Source: Chloroflexota bacterium
GTDB taxonomy: Bacteria > Chloroflexota > Dormibacteria > Aeolococcales > Aeolococcaceae
Reading direction: 5' to 3'
DNA: 64,000 nt
Assembly (NCBI GenBank): GCA_005880985.1
Contig: VBIQ01000006.1
Span: forward strand, 69,088 to 133,087
The position numbers and the translations under genes were made by a program. The notes beneath the pieces were generated by a model. The model ran no database searches. It saw nothing but the letters and a program-made list of their open reading frames with translations, and was not told where the DNA came from. Positions 26,973 to 34,549 of this stretch are shown here, one piece after another; positions within the stretch are counted from its first letter, which is position 1; each line of letters begins with the position of its first letter.

Positions 26973-27742
26973 GCGACGACTTCTCCGAGACCGAGCTGGA
27001 GCGCTATTCGCGGCAGCTGGTGCTGCGCGAGGTCGGACCCGAGGGCCAGCGCCGGTTGCGCGCCGCGGCGGTGGCGGTGGTCGGGGCGGGAGGCCTGGGC
27101 TCGCCCGCGCTCCTGTACCTCGCCGCCGCCGGGGTGGGCCGCATCACCGTCATCGACGACGACCGGGCGAGCCTCGACAACCTGCAGCGTCAGGTGCTGC
27201 ACGACACCGCCTCGGTGGGAGAACCCAAGGTCCACAGCGCGCTGCGCCGCCTCGACGCCCTCAATCCCTCGGTGCGCGTCCGCGCCGTCGAACGCCGCCT
27301 CGAGGCCGCCAACGCCGCGTCGCTGCTGCGCGACCACGACCTGGTGCTCGAAGGCAGCGACAACTTCGCCACCAAGTTCGCGGTCAACGACGCCTGCCTC
27401 GCCCTCGGCATCACCGCAGTGATCGCCGGCATCCTCCGCTTCGAGGGACAGGTGCTGGTGGTGCCCCCGGCCGGTCCCTGCTACCGGTGCCTCTTCGGCG
27501 GCGAGCCCGACCCCGGTCTGGTGCCATCGTGCAGCGCCGACGGGATTCTCGGGCCCGTCGCCGGGGTGGTGGGCAGCCTGCAGGCGTCCGAGGCGTTGCG
27601 CGCCCTTCTCGGGGCAGGCGAGCCACAGGGTGGGCGGCTGTTGGTCTTCGAGGCACTGCGGCCGCGCTTGCGCGCGGTGGAGTTCGAGCGCGATCCCGCC
27701 TGCGCCGCCTGCGCCTCCGCGGTCGCCGCGGCGCGGCGCTAG
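26969..27742 (+). CDS. ThiF/MoeB-family E1-like adenylyltransferase, copy 2
   Basis: This 257-residue paralogue of the first gene has GAGGLGSP (39-46), LDNLQRQ and EGSDNFATKFAVND. Zn Cys pairs are at 171/174 and 245/248, and Cys188 lies in VPSCSADGILG. The two copies share their layout but differ widely in surface residues and C-terminal ends, so they are not a recent duplication and may serve different carriers or pair as a heterodimer. It closes the operon. The convergent cNMP-binding gene ends five bases after its stop. Confidence 0.9.
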   Translation: MSDDFSETELERYSRQLVLREVGPEGQRRLRAAAVAVVGAGGLGSPALLYLAAAGVGRITVIDDDRASLDNLQRQVLHDTASVGEPKVHSALRRLDALNPSVRVRAVERRLEAANAASLLRDHDLVLEGSDNFATKFAVNDACLALGITAVIAGILRFEGQVLVVPPAGPCYRCLFGGEPDPGLVPSCSADGILGPVAGVVGSLQASEALRALLGAGEPQGGRLLVFEALRPRLRAVEFERDPACAACASAVAAARR

Positions 27743-27747
27743 CAGCC

Positions 27748-28185
27748 TCAGAGGACCCGCAGCCCGCCCCCCAAGGCGACGTCGGCGTCGTGCAGCCGGC
27801 GGGCCAGCCCGGCGAGGATCTTGGCGTTGAGCGAGGGCACCTCGGCGAGCAGACCGAGAAACTCGCGGTGGCCCATGACGATCACCTGCATGTTCGTGGC
27901 CGCGGTCACCGAGGCGTCGCGTGGCACCCCGCCCAGCAGGGCGAGCTCCCCGAAGTAGTCACCCGGTCCCAGCGTCGCCACCGGTCCCCCGCCCCGTGTC
28001 ACCGTGGCCGTGCCCTCGGCGATGGCGAAGAACTCGCGGCCCTCGGTGCCCTCGCGGACCACCTCGTCGCCGGCGGCGATGGAGACGTCCTCGGCCAGGC
28101 GCGCGATGTGGCGCAGCTCCGCCTGCGAGCAGGCGCGAAACAGCGCGACCCGTGCCAGCCGATCGAGCTTGTCGTCCTTGGCCAT
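27748..28185 (-). CDS. Single-domain cyclic-nucleotide-binding protein
   Basis: This 145-residue protein consists only of a cNMP-binding domain. GDEVVREGTEGREFFAIAEG is the beta-roll entry, and the phosphate-binding cassette reads YFGELALLGGVPRDASV, with the Glu and Arg that hold cyclic nucleotide. There is no DNA-binding or enzymatic domain. It lies 18 bases downstream of a class III cyclase on the same strand, so it is a plausible receptor for that cyclase's product. Confidence 0.85.
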   Translation of the reverse strand: MAKDDKLDRLARVALFRACSQAELRHIARLAEDVSIAAGDEVVREGTEGREFFAIAEGTATVTRGGGPVATLGPGDYFGELALLGGVPRDASVTAATNMQVIVMGHREFLGLLAEVPSLNAKILAGLARRLHDADVALGGGLRVL

Positions 28186-28203
28186 CCCGACTCCTCCGTG
28201 CGA

Positions 28204-29424
28204 TCAGCCTGCGGGCCGGGCGCGGAAGAGGCGGACCGGCGCGGCGACGCCCTTGAGCGTCACCTCGCCGATCTCCTCGAGCTCGACCCCCTCCGCGCCG
28301 TCGGGGATCACGCTCTCTGCCAGCAGCACCTCGCGTGGTCGAGCGTAATCGGTGATGCGGGCCGCGAGGTTCACGCTGCTGCCGAAGTAGTCGCCGGCGT
28401 GGGCGACCACCGGCCCGCGGTTGATCCCCACCCTGACCGCGGGAAGCCCCGAGTCCGGCAGGGTGGTGACCAGCTCGAGCCCGGCGCGCACCGCCGAACC
28501 CGCGTCGGTGAAGAGCAGCATCGCGCCGTCGCCGAGCGACTTGATGACGCGTCCACCATGTCCGCGCACCACGTCGGTGACCTGCTCGCCGAAGCGATTG
28601 GCGATGCGCGCCGCCTCGGCATCACCGTGGGTGCCGGAGAGGACGGTGAAGCCGGCGAGGTCGACGAAGGCGACGGCGGGCTCGCCGGTGCGCTGCAGGG
28701 TGGGGCGGTCGCCGCTCATCGCCCGCTCCATCTCCTCGGTGACGTGCTTGAGGATCTCCTGCTCGAGCAGGCGCTTCTGCAGCCAGCCGGTCAGCGACGC
28801 GATCGCGGGAGTGGCCCGAGCTCCGAGCTGACCGATGGCCTCGTGAGCCTGGCGCGGATCGTCGCGGTGCGTCTCCAGCAGCGGTATCTCGACGTAGACG
28901 CGGAACAGTTCGACCTGCGCTTCGGCTGCCCTCCGCATTCCATCGGCGGTGATCCGCAACACGTGCAGCCGCTCCTCGAAGGCGATCGGCAGCTGGCGGA
29001 GCTGAACGTATCCCCGCAGGACATCGAGGTCCTCGATCCGCGCCGGCTGCTCGACGTCGACGTCGGGAAGGCCGGCCGCTCGGATCAGTGCCTGATACTC
29101 CGCGAGCGGGACGCCCGCCTGCTCGCAGGCCTCGCGGTAGCTGAGGTCCGACAGGGCGAGCGCCAGCGGCAGGTACCCCTCGAGGGACCCCAGGGTGTAG
29201 CCCCCGTCGCGGTAGCGCTCGAGCGCCGCGGGCAGGCCGCTGCTGTCGACGACCTGGCGCATCAGCTGCAGCTTGGTCAGCTCCGCCGCCGAGAAGCCAC
29301 CACCGTCGCCGGGGGTGATCAGGCCCACGTCCTGGCAGGCGCCGACATCGGCGTCGCTGAAGCCGGACAGGCGGGCGAGTTGCTGCGCCGAGAGCAGGGC
29401 TGATCGGACGCTCACGGCCGCCAT
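28204..29424 (-). CDS. Class III adenylate/guanylate cyclase with MerR-like N-terminus
   Basis: This 406-residue soluble protein has an N-terminal stretch (about 8-70: LSAQQLARLSGFSDADVGACQDVGLI ... FSAAELTKLQLMRQVVDSSG) that looks like a MerR-type helix-turn-helix. A helical linker follows to about 245, then the cyclase domain. Metal-binding Asp255 (FVDLAGF) and Asp299 (SLGDGAML) are both present. Lys of VIKSLGD and the Asn/Arg of VNLAARITDYARPRE complete a mycobacterial-type active site, so activity is expected. I chose the ATG at 29424. Longer frames upstream run into the divergent promoter region. The fusion of a MerR-like module to a cyclase is unusual but seen in some high-GC bacteria. 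Confidence 0.85.
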   Translation of the reverse strand: MAAVSVRSALLSAQQLARLSGFSDADVGACQDVGLITPGDGGGFSAAELTKLQLMRQVVDSSGLPAALERYRDGGYTLGSLEGYLPLALALSDLSYREACEQAGVPLAEYQALIRAAGLPDVDVEQPARIEDLDVLRGYVQLRQLPIAFEERLHVLRITADGMRRAAEAQVELFRVYVEIPLLETHRDDPRQAHEAIGQLGARATPAIASLTGWLQKRLLEQEILKHVTEEMERAMSGDRPTLQRTGEPAVAFVDLAGFTVLSGTHGDAEAARIANRFGEQVTDVVRGHGGRVIKSLGDGAMLLFTDAGSAVRAGLELVTTLPDSGLPAVRVGINRGPVVAHAGDYFGSSVNLAARITDYARPREVLLAESVIPDGAEGVELEEIGEVTLKGVAAPVRLFRARPAG

Positions 29425-29613
29425 CCTAGTGCAGCGCGGCACGGAAGCCCTTCGGCTGCGCCCGGGCCGCCGCGGGGACCGGCGAGATCCCCCGATGTGA
29501 CAGCTGACCGACGGGTCCTTTGCAGCTATTTGCTCGGTGACCACTCGTGTCGCAGCGGTGGCGGCTTCAATAGGGGAGCCTTGTTGCCTGCGCTTGATGG
29601 GTGGGGGGAAACC

Positions 29614-30231
29614 ATGGCGAGCCCGCGGCACGTTGCCGTCGCGGCGTGGCTGGGCGTCCCGGCGGAGCTGCTCGAGGACCTGCGCGACGAGGTCCTCGAC
29701 GCGATCGTCGCCCGCATGGAAGGCCGGGAAGCGGCGATCGAGCTGCAGGGACGGCTGGCCGAGGCGGTCGAGAACTATCGGGCCCAGGCGCAGATCGATC
29801 CGCTGACCGGACTGCTCAGTCGTCGTGCCTTCGACACCGCGCTGAGCGAACACCTCGAGCGCCGCCCGCAGGGGGTGACGGTGCTGGTCGCCGACCTCGA
29901 GGACCTACATCAGGTCAACCAGCGTTTCGGCTTCGCCGCCGGCGATGCGGCGCTGCTCGAGGTGGCCGCCCGCCTCGGCACCGCGGTCGAGCCGGATGAG
30001 ATCATGGCGCGGGCGAGTGGAACCACCTTTGCCATCCTCTGCCCGACGACCGGCGAGATGGACGCCGCGGGCCGCGCCTGCCGCGTTGCCGCCGCCGTCA
30101 ACGGGGAGCCGCTGCTGCTCGAGCAGCGCTCGGTTCCGATGCACGTCCGCATGGGGTGGACGGTTGCCCGCCCCGGTGACAGCTCGGAGGCCCTGATTCG
30201 CGGCCCGCTGCAACGGGTGGTCGCCGGCTGA
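29614..30231 (+). CDS. Short GGDEF-like protein with degenerate active site
   Basis: This 205-residue protein starts at the ATG preceded by GGGGGGAAA. A helical N-terminus (about 1-65) leads into IDPLTGLLSRRAFD, the usual entry of diguanylate cyclase domains, then VLVADLEDLHQVNQRFGFAAGDAALLEVAARL. Where GGDEF should lie (R-x-GGDEF-x-IL) the sequence reads SGTTFAIL, so catalysis is unlikely and the domain probably binds a ligand or partner. No membrane helix is seen. It is divergent from the cyclase gene, with about 190 bases between. Confidence 0.8.
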   Translation: MASPRHVAVAAWLGVPAELLEDLRDEVLDAIVARMEGREAAIELQGRLAEAVENYRAQAQIDPLTGLLSRRAFDTALSEHLERRPQGVTVLVADLEDLHQVNQRFGFAAGDAALLEVAARLGTAVEPDEIMARASGTTFAILCPTTGEMDAAGRACRVAAAVNGEPLLLEQRSVPMHVRMGWTVARPGDSSEALIRGPLQRVVAG

Positions 30232-30313
30232 CGCGTCGGGGCGGGTGGAACCGCGCCGGTCTCGGTTTTCCGGTGGTTCGGCATCGCCTGGCTATCCTTG
30301 CGGCAGCCCCCCG

Positions 30314-31027
30314 ATGAGCAGGAAACGAGCCAAGCGTCGGGCCCGCACGGTTGCGCCGGGTTCGGCCGCGGCGCAGCGACCGGCCCGCCCGCCGCACGAT
30401 GCCGCGTCGGCGGCTGCCGGCGAGCAACCAGCGGCCCGCGTGCCGCACACGGCCGCGTCCCATCGCCGAGGCCGTGCACCGCTGCGACGGCGCCGCCGCT
30501 GGCCATTCCTGGTCGCCGCCATCGCCGCCGCCGTCGCGGCCATCGTTGTCATCGCCGCCGCGACCCGGGGAACCAACGCAACCAGCGGCCCGCTCCTCGC
30601 CTCCGTCGACAGCGCCGCCACCGGAGCCACCGTCGATGGCATCCAGTGTCAGTCGTCGGAGCAGGTCGTGTTCCACATCCACGCCCACCTCGCCGTCTAC
30701 GTCAACGGATCGTCCAGGACGCTGCCACAGGGAATCGGGATCGCCTCGTGCTTCTACTGGTTGCATACACACACCGGCGACGGCATCATCCACATCGAGT
30801 CGCCGGTGCAGCGAACCTACACGCTGCGCAACTTCTTCGACATCTGGCGGCAACCTCTCGGACCCGCCCAGGTCGGTCCCGCGCACGGCGCGGTGATCGC
30901 CTACGTCGACGGCAAGCGTTTCACCGGTGACCCGCGGGACATTCCCCTCGGCGCCCACACCCTCGTCCAGTTGGACGTCGGCAAGGACGTCGCCCCGACG
31001 CCCTTCGATTTCCCGGGCGGGCTCTGA
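30314..31027 (+). CDS. Membrane-anchored His-rich protein of unknown function
   Basis: This 237-residue protein has a cytoplasmic Arg/Ala-rich N-terminus (about 1-62), one membrane helix (about 63-84), and an extracellular domain of about 150 residues. It carries clustered histidines: VVFHIHAHLAVYVNG and FYWLHTHTGDGIIHIE. A conserved-looking end reads RNFFDIWRQPLG ... PHTLVQLDVG-like strands. The two His clusters and two Cys (IQCQSS, IASCFYW) could bind metal. I know similar proteins in other high-GC bacteria only as hypotheticals and give no function. Confidence 0.75.
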   Translation: MSRKRAKRRARTVAPGSAAAQRPARPPHDAASAAAGEQPAARVPHTAASHRRGRAPLRRRRRWPFLVAAIAAAVAAIVVIAAATRGTNATSGPLLASVDSAATGATVDGIQCQSSEQVVFHIHAHLAVYVNGSSRTLPQGIGIASCFYWLHTHTGDGIIHIESPVQRTYTLRNFFDIWRQPLGPAQVGPAHGAVIAYVDGKRFTGDPRDIPLGAHTLVQLDVGKDVAPTPFDFPGGL

Positions 31028-31138
31028 CGACGCCGGGCTGAATTGCGTCGGCCCCGCCGGGCCGGGTTCCACGCCCGCGCGGGGAAAAGGTTAGAATGAC
31101 CTAAACTTGTCCGGCCCGCCCAGGGGGATCCTCCACCC

Positions 31139-32098
31139 ATGACCGCCGCGCCCGCGCCGCCGACCCTGCTCGAGCGCATCGACCGGCTGCGCCGCGAGCG
31201 TCACGCCGTGATCCTGGCCCACAACTACCAGCTCCCCGCCGTCCAGGACATGGCTGACTTCGTCGGGGATTCGCTCGGCCTCTCCCGCGCCGCCGCCGCC
31301 ACCGATGCCGCGGTCATCGTGTTCTGTGGGGTCCACTTCATGGCCGAGACCGCGGCCATCCTCTGTCCCGACAAGGTGGTGCTGCTTCCCGACCTCGACG
31401 CCGGCTGCTCGCTCGCCGACACCATCACCGCCGACCAGCTGCGCGCCTGGAAGGCGGAGCATCCCGGTGCGGTGGTGGTCTCGTACGTCAACACCACGGC
31501 CGCCGTCAAGGCGGAGTCGGACTATTGCTGCACCTCCTCCAACGCAGAGGCGGTGATTCGCAGCATCCCCGAGGATCGCGAGATCCTCTTCCTCCCCGAC
31601 ATGTTCCTCGGGGCCCACCTCCAGCGGGTCACCGGGCGGCGGCTGAACATCTGGATGGGGGAGTGCCACGTCCATGCCGGCATCGATCCCGAGCACCTCG
31701 AGGCCATGCGGCGCGAGCACCCCGACGCCGAGCTGCTCATCCATCCGGAATGCGGCTGCACCACCTCCACGCTTTATCGCATGTCGCAGGGCGACCTCGG
31801 CGGCACCAGCACGGTGGTGTGCTCCACCGAGGGCATGGTGCGGCGGGCGGTGGAGTCGCCGGCCACCTCGTTCATCGTCGCCACCGAGGTCGGCATCCTC
31901 CACCGGATGGAGAAGTTCGCCCCCGGCAAGCGGTTCGTGCCCGCCTCGCGCGAGGCGGTGTGCCGCTTCATGAAGATGATCACCCCGGAGAAGATCGCCG
32001 CCTGCCTGGAGCGGATGCAGCCGCGGGTGACGGTCGATCCGGAGACCGCGGCGCAGGCGCGCGCGGCCATCGATCGGATGCTGGCCGTCGCCGCCTAG
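31139..32098 (+). CDS. nadA: Quinolinate synthase A
   Basis: NadA condenses iminoaspartate with dihydroxyacetone phosphate to quinolinate in NAD synthesis, using a [4Fe-4S] cluster. This 319-residue protein has three internal repeats and all cluster ligands: Cys131 in CCTSSNA, Cys205 in HPECGC, and Cys275 in the CRFMKMIT segment. HNYQLPAVQDMADFVGDSLGLS near the start and GECHVHAGI are further family motifs. nadB and nadC are not in the window. It is probably co-transcribed with mtnA, 17 bases downstream. Confidence 0.95.
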   Translation: MTAAPAPPTLLERIDRLRRERHAVILAHNYQLPAVQDMADFVGDSLGLSRAAAATDAAVIVFCGVHFMAETAAILCPDKVVLLPDLDAGCSLADTITADQLRAWKAEHPGAVVVSYVNTTAAVKAESDYCCTSSNAEAVIRSIPEDREILFLPDMFLGAHLQRVTGRRLNIWMGECHVHAGIDPEHLEAMRREHPDAELLIHPECGCTTSTLYRMSQGDLGGTSTVVCSTEGMVRRAVESPATSFIVATEVGILHRMEKFAPGKRFVPASREAVCRFMKMITPEKIAACLERMQPRVTVDPETAAQARAAIDRMLAVAA

Positions 32099-32115
32099 CC
32101 ACCCCCGACGTCGCG

Positions 32116-33186
32116 ATGGTGAGCGCCGTCCCGCGCACCCTGCGCTACCGCGACGGCGTGCTGCACGTTCTCGATCAGCGGCTGCTGCCGGGCGAGGTGC
32201 GCGAGCTCCGCTGTCAGAGCGCCTCCGAGGTCGCGACCGCGATCCGTGACATGGCGGTGCGCGGTGCCCCCGCCATCGGCGTCGCCGGCGCCTACGGGGT
32301 CGCGCTGGCGGCGCGCGCCGCGGCTCGGGCCGGGGGCGACCTCGACGCCGTGCGCGCCGCCGCCGAGGATGCCTGCGGCCTGCTCGAGACCGCCCGCCCC
32401 ACCGCCGTCAATCTCGGAGCCGCCGTCCACCGGATGCGCCGGCAGGTGCTCGGCAGCGCGGCGATGAGCGATGCCGGCGAGCTGGTCGACGCTCTCGAGG
32501 CCACCGCCGCCGAGCTGGAACGCTACGAGGTCGAGTCGTCGCGAGCCATGGGCCGGCTGGGCGCCGACCTGCTCGGCCACGACGCCCGCGTCCTGGTGCA
32601 CTGCAACACCGGCGCGCTGGCCACCGTCGAGCGGGGCACGGCGCTGGCGGTTGTCTACGAGGCCCACAGCCGCGGCACTCTCGACCACGTCTTCGTCGGC
32701 GAGACCCGGCCCCGGCTGCAGGGTTCGCGCCTGACCGCCTTCGAGCTGGCCGCCGCCGGCGTCCCACACACCGTGGTCGTCGACTCCCTCGCAGCTTCGC
32801 TGATGCTTCACCGCGCTGTCGACGCGGTTCTGGTCGGGGCCGACCGCATCGCTGCGAACGGCGACGTCGCCAACAAGGTCGGCACCTACGGTCTTGCCGT
32901 GGCCTGCGCCCACCACCACGTCCCCTTCTACGTGGTCGCACCGACGAGCAGTATCGACCCCGTCTGCGAGAGCGGCGCCGCCATTCCCATCGAGGAGCGT
33001 GATCCCGCGGAGATCACAGACGTCGGTGGCGAGCGTGTGCTGCCGCCGCGGAGCACCGCCTTCAACCCTGCCTTCGACGTCACCCCGGCGTCACTGGTGA
33101 CCGCGCTGGTCACCGAGAGAGGGATCGTGTCGCCGCTGTCGGAGAGCAGCCTGGCCCAGTTGCTGGCGAAGCGCCGGGCGCGCTAG
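32116..33186 (+). CDS. mtnA: Methylthioribose-1-phosphate isomerase
   Basis: This 356-residue eIF2B-fold isomerase of methionine salvage converts methylthioribose-1-P to methylthioribulose-1-P. MAVRGAPAIGVAGAYG (substrate phosphate), Cys163 in VHCNTGALAT and Asp243 in GADRIAANGDVANKVGTYG are the expected catalytic residues. The C-terminal NPAFDVTPASLVTALVTERGI matches the family. Starting at the ATG at 32116 gives the usual length. mtnP lies just beyond a reverse-strand gene, so two salvage steps are linked here. Confidence 0.94.
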   Translation: MVSAVPRTLRYRDGVLHVLDQRLLPGEVRELRCQSASEVATAIRDMAVRGAPAIGVAGAYGVALAARAAARAGGDLDAVRAAAEDACGLLETARPTAVNLGAAVHRMRRQVLGSAAMSDAGELVDALEATAAELERYEVESSRAMGRLGADLLGHDARVLVHCNTGALATVERGTALAVVYEAHSRGTLDHVFVGETRPRLQGSRLTAFELAAAGVPHTVVVDSLAASLMLHRAVDAVLVGADRIAANGDVANKVGTYGLAVACAHHHVPFYVVAPTSSIDPVCESGAAIPIEERDPAEITDVGGERVLPPRSTAFNPAFDVTPASLVTALVTERGIVSPLSESSLAQLLAKRRAR

Positions 33187-33202
33187 TGCCTGTGACGGGT
33201 CG

Positions 33203-33652
33203 CTAGAAGTGCGCCGCCTCCTCGGCGGCGCGCAGCCGCCGGCAGAGCTCGACCAGCAGCTTCTGGGCGATGGCCGGGTGCTCCACCAGGAGCGGCTTGA
33301 AGTTCCAGGCGGTGATCGAAAGGGTGCGCACCGGGGTGTCGGCGCGGACCGTCGCGCTGCGGGGGCCACCGTCGAGGAGCGCGATCTCCCCGAAGAACTC
33401 GCCCGGCCCCATGCGGTGCCGGACGCGACCGCTCTGGAGCACGGTGGCCTCGCCGTCGAGGATGAGGTGGAAGCCGGCGCCACCTCCGCCCTCTTTCACC
33501 ACCTCCTTGCCCTTCGGGTGGCTGACCTCCTCGGCGGAGCGGAGCACGGCGTTCAGCTCCTTCTTGCTGAGGTCCTCGAAGAGAGGCACGCGTCCCAGCA
33601 GCTCGAGCAGGTCGTCGCGCCCAGCCACAGCGGTGAATTCTACGGAGGCCAC
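33203..33652 (-). CDS. Second single-domain cyclic-nucleotide-binding protein
   Basis: This 149-residue cNMP-binding domain shows LLELLGRVPLFEDLSKKELNAVLRSAEEV, then GAGFHLILDGEATV and the cassette FFGEIALLDGGPRSATV. It starts at a GTG at 33652. Upstream in-frame codons exist but run antisense through mtnP. It is a paralogue of the protein at 27748. It sits in reverse orientation between mtnA and mtnP, which suggests later insertion between them. Confidence 0.82.
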   Translation of the reverse strand: MASVEFTAVAGRDDLLELLGRVPLFEDLSKKELNAVLRSAEEVSHPKGKEVVKEGGGGAGFHLILDGEATVLQSGRVRHRMGPGEFFGEIALLDGGPRSATVRADTPVRTLSITAWNFKPLLVEHPAIAQKLLVELCRRLRAAEEAAHF

Positions 33653-33703
33653 GGCCCACCTGAGCAATGGTGGTGATGCCGGCCTGTGGGAGGATGCCGC
33701 TCG

Positions 33704-34549
33704 ATGAACGCGGTCGCGGACTTCGCGGTGATCGGCGGGTCGGGCCTGTACCATCTCCTCGACGACGCCCAGAGCATCGCCGTGGACACGCCCTACGGTC
33801 CGCCGAGCGAGGCGGTCACGCTCGGCACGGTCGCGGGACGCCGCGTCGCCTTCCTGCCCCGGCACGGGGCCCGGCACACCATCCCCCCGCACCGGATCAA
33901 CTATCGGGCCAACATCTGGGGGTTGCGGTCGATGGGCGTCGAGCGGGTGCTGGCCCCCTGCGCCGTCGGTAGCCTGCGGGTGGATCGCGCTCCCGGTGAG
34001 GTGGTGGTGTGCGATCAGCTCGTCGACCGCACCCATTCCCGCGCCGACACCTTCTACGAGGGTCCCGAGGTCGCCCATCTCAGCGGTGCCGACCTGTACT
34101 GCGAGGAACTCGGTCCGCTTGCCGCGGCCGCCAGCCGGAGCGCCGGCCTGGTGGTGCATGAGCGCGGCACCGTCGTGGTGGTGCAGGGGCCGCGCTTCAG
34201 CACCCGCGCCGAGTCGCGGATCTACGCCGGTCTCGGCTGCGACCTCGTCAACATGACCCAGTATCCCGAGGTGGCGCTCGCCCGTGAGCTCGGCATGTGC
34301 TACGTCGCCATCGCTCTGGTCACCGATTACGACAGCGGTCTGGAGGGGCGAACCGACGTCGCCGCGGTGACCCAGAAGGATGTTTTGGCCGTCTTCAACC
34401 AGAACATCGCGAAGCTGCGGGTGGCGCTGCTGGGTCTGCTGGAACGGATGCCGGCCCGGCGAGGCTGCCGGTGTGCCGCCGGCGTCCCGGTGGTCATGAC
34501 CGCCGGCGAGGCCATGGTGCCGGTCAGCTCGAGGCAAGAGGAGCAGTGA
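33704..34549 (+). CDS. mtnP: S-methyl-5'-thioadenosine phosphorylase
   Basis: This 281-residue purine nucleoside phosphorylase of the trimeric PNP/MTAP class cleaves methylthioadenosine, giving the methylthioribose-1-P used by MtnA. Its motifs are IGGSGLYHLL (phosphate loop), LPRHGARHTIPPHRINYRANIWGL, VVVQGPRFSTRAESRIY, and LVNMTQYPEVALARE, with Asp of VTDYDSGLEG favouring 6-amino purines. The ATG follows GGGAGGA. It overlaps the next gene (TGATG). Confidence 0.92.
   Translation: MNAVADFAVIGGSGLYHLLDDAQSIAVDTPYGPPSEAVTLGTVAGRRVAFLPRHGARHTIPPHRINYRANIWGLRSMGVERVLAPCAVGSLRVDRAPGEVVVCDQLVDRTHSRADTFYEGPEVAHLSGADLYCEELGPLAAAASRSAGLVVHERGTVVVVQGPRFSTRAESRIYAGLGCDLVNMTQYPEVALARELGMCYVAIALVTDYDSGLEGRTDVAAVTQKDVLAVFNQNIAKLRVALLGLLERMPARRGCRCAAGVPVVMTAGEAMVPVSSRQEEQ

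Noticed and set aside
26956..29403. 815-codon forward open frame across moeB copy 2 and the cyclase gene
   Set aside because: It runs antisense to the cyclase and the cNMP-binding gene and out of frame with moeB. There are no domain motifs.
29480..29613. Possible c-di-GMP riboswitch upstream of the GGDEF-like gene
   Set aside because: The leader has conspicuous GGTGGCGG and GGGGGGAAACC elements, but I could not lay out a GEMM fold or its conserved bases.
31088..31104. Dyad TTAG-AATGAC-CTAA before nadA as a NAD-responsive operator
   Set aside because: The arms are only four bases and I recognise no NrtR, NiaR or NadQ consensus. It may simply be an AT-rich promoter patch.
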